Positions 63,934 through 64,000 of a stretch of DNA of 64,000 nt are shown piece by piece. Made by a program: the position numbers and the translations under genes. Source of the DNA: Nocardioides astragali (lineage in GTDB: Bacteria > Actinomycetota > Actinomycetes > Propionibacteriales > Nocardioidaceae); the NCBI RefSeq assembly GCF_024436375.1, contig NZ_JAFMZM010000006.1, positions 248,001-312,000 on the forward strand. The letters run 5' to 3'. The notes below the pieces were generated by a model. It had not been told where the DNA came from and did not search any database. It worked only from the letters and a program-made list of their open reading frames with translations. The number at the start of each line of letters is the position of its first letter. Within the stretch, counting starts at the first letter, position 1.

Positions 63934-64000
63934 CCAGGAAGCCCCCGCCTCGACCGTCGCCGCCGACCTGGCCGACGAGCGGCTCCTCGCCACCCACGGC
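63926..64000 (+). CDS. Sugar ABC transporter permease, 3' truncated
   Basis: Only the first 25 codons are in the window (MVDQEAPASTVAADL..), a polar N-terminus before the first membrane segment. ATG 63926 with GCAGGA-type ribosome site overlaps the ATPase stop by 8 bases. The permease (XylH-like) assignment rests on operon position only. Confidence 0.55.
   Translation, partial: MVDQEAPASTVAADLADERLLATHG

Overview
This 64 kb window comes from a very GC-rich actinobacterium. The start codons (many GTG), the codon bias, Tat and lipoprotein signals, duplicated SigE-type sigma factors, GuaB3 and a His-tailed GroEL1 next to groES all fit the group. A Nocardioides-like member of the Propionibacteriales is my best guess, from gene content and protein style only; no 16S rRNA or other taxonomic marker is present. 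I see no tRNA, rRNA, CRISPR array, insertion sequence or prophage, and the region reads as stable chromosome.

Left part (1-21,100), housekeeping: the 3' part of glmS, acpS, nnr and alr (cell-wall precursors, cofactor repair), then an alpha/beta hydrolase, a GNAT-TsaE fusion, tsaB, rimI and tsaD (t6A tRNA modification), mostly overlapping and co-oriented. Next come a minus-strand pair that looks like type VII secretion substrates, a SigE-type sigma factor with a membrane beta-propeller-like partner, an MBL-fold hydrolase, an XRE regulator, a GNAT, a GH3 lipoprotein, a Cys-rich Tat-secreted protein and a THUMP-like methyltransferase. The groES-groEL1 pair follows, behind two CIRCE operators.

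Middle (21,100-44,600): an ACT-GNAT protein, a second sigma/beta-propeller module, two divergent glycosyltransferases, guaB, a CHAP-domain secreted protein, guaB3, glpD, a GabD2-like dehydrogenase coupled to a ChoD-like GMC oxidoreductase, guaA, an Ig-like secreted protein, a SARP/AfsR-type regulator, an App1-phosphatase/VOC fusion and a PNPOx-fold protein. From memory, the order glmS-nnr-alr-tsaE-tsaB-rimI-tsaD-groES-groEL1-guaB-guaB3-choD-guaA matches Mycobacterium tuberculosis, so this is an old actinobacterial backbone with lineage-specific insertions.

Right part (44,600-64,000): a co-oriented purine-degradation cluster. It holds a sodium:solute symporter and small membrane protein, a CitE/HpcH-like protein of unknown role, uricase, OHCU decarboxylase, HIU hydrolase, allantoinase, ureidoglycine aminohydrolase, XdhA/B/C and guanine deaminase. 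Together these take guanine or xanthine to urate, allantoin and, with steps missing here, glyoxylate. Malate synthase, which consumes glyoxylate, lies just beyond on the opposite strand. The window ends with a ROK repressor divergent from a xylose-type sugar ABC transporter (binding protein, ATPase, start of the permease).

Promoter style: many genes carry a TANNNT or NANNNT hexamer exactly 6-7 nt before the start codon and no Shine-Dalgarno, which indicates widespread leaderless transcription.
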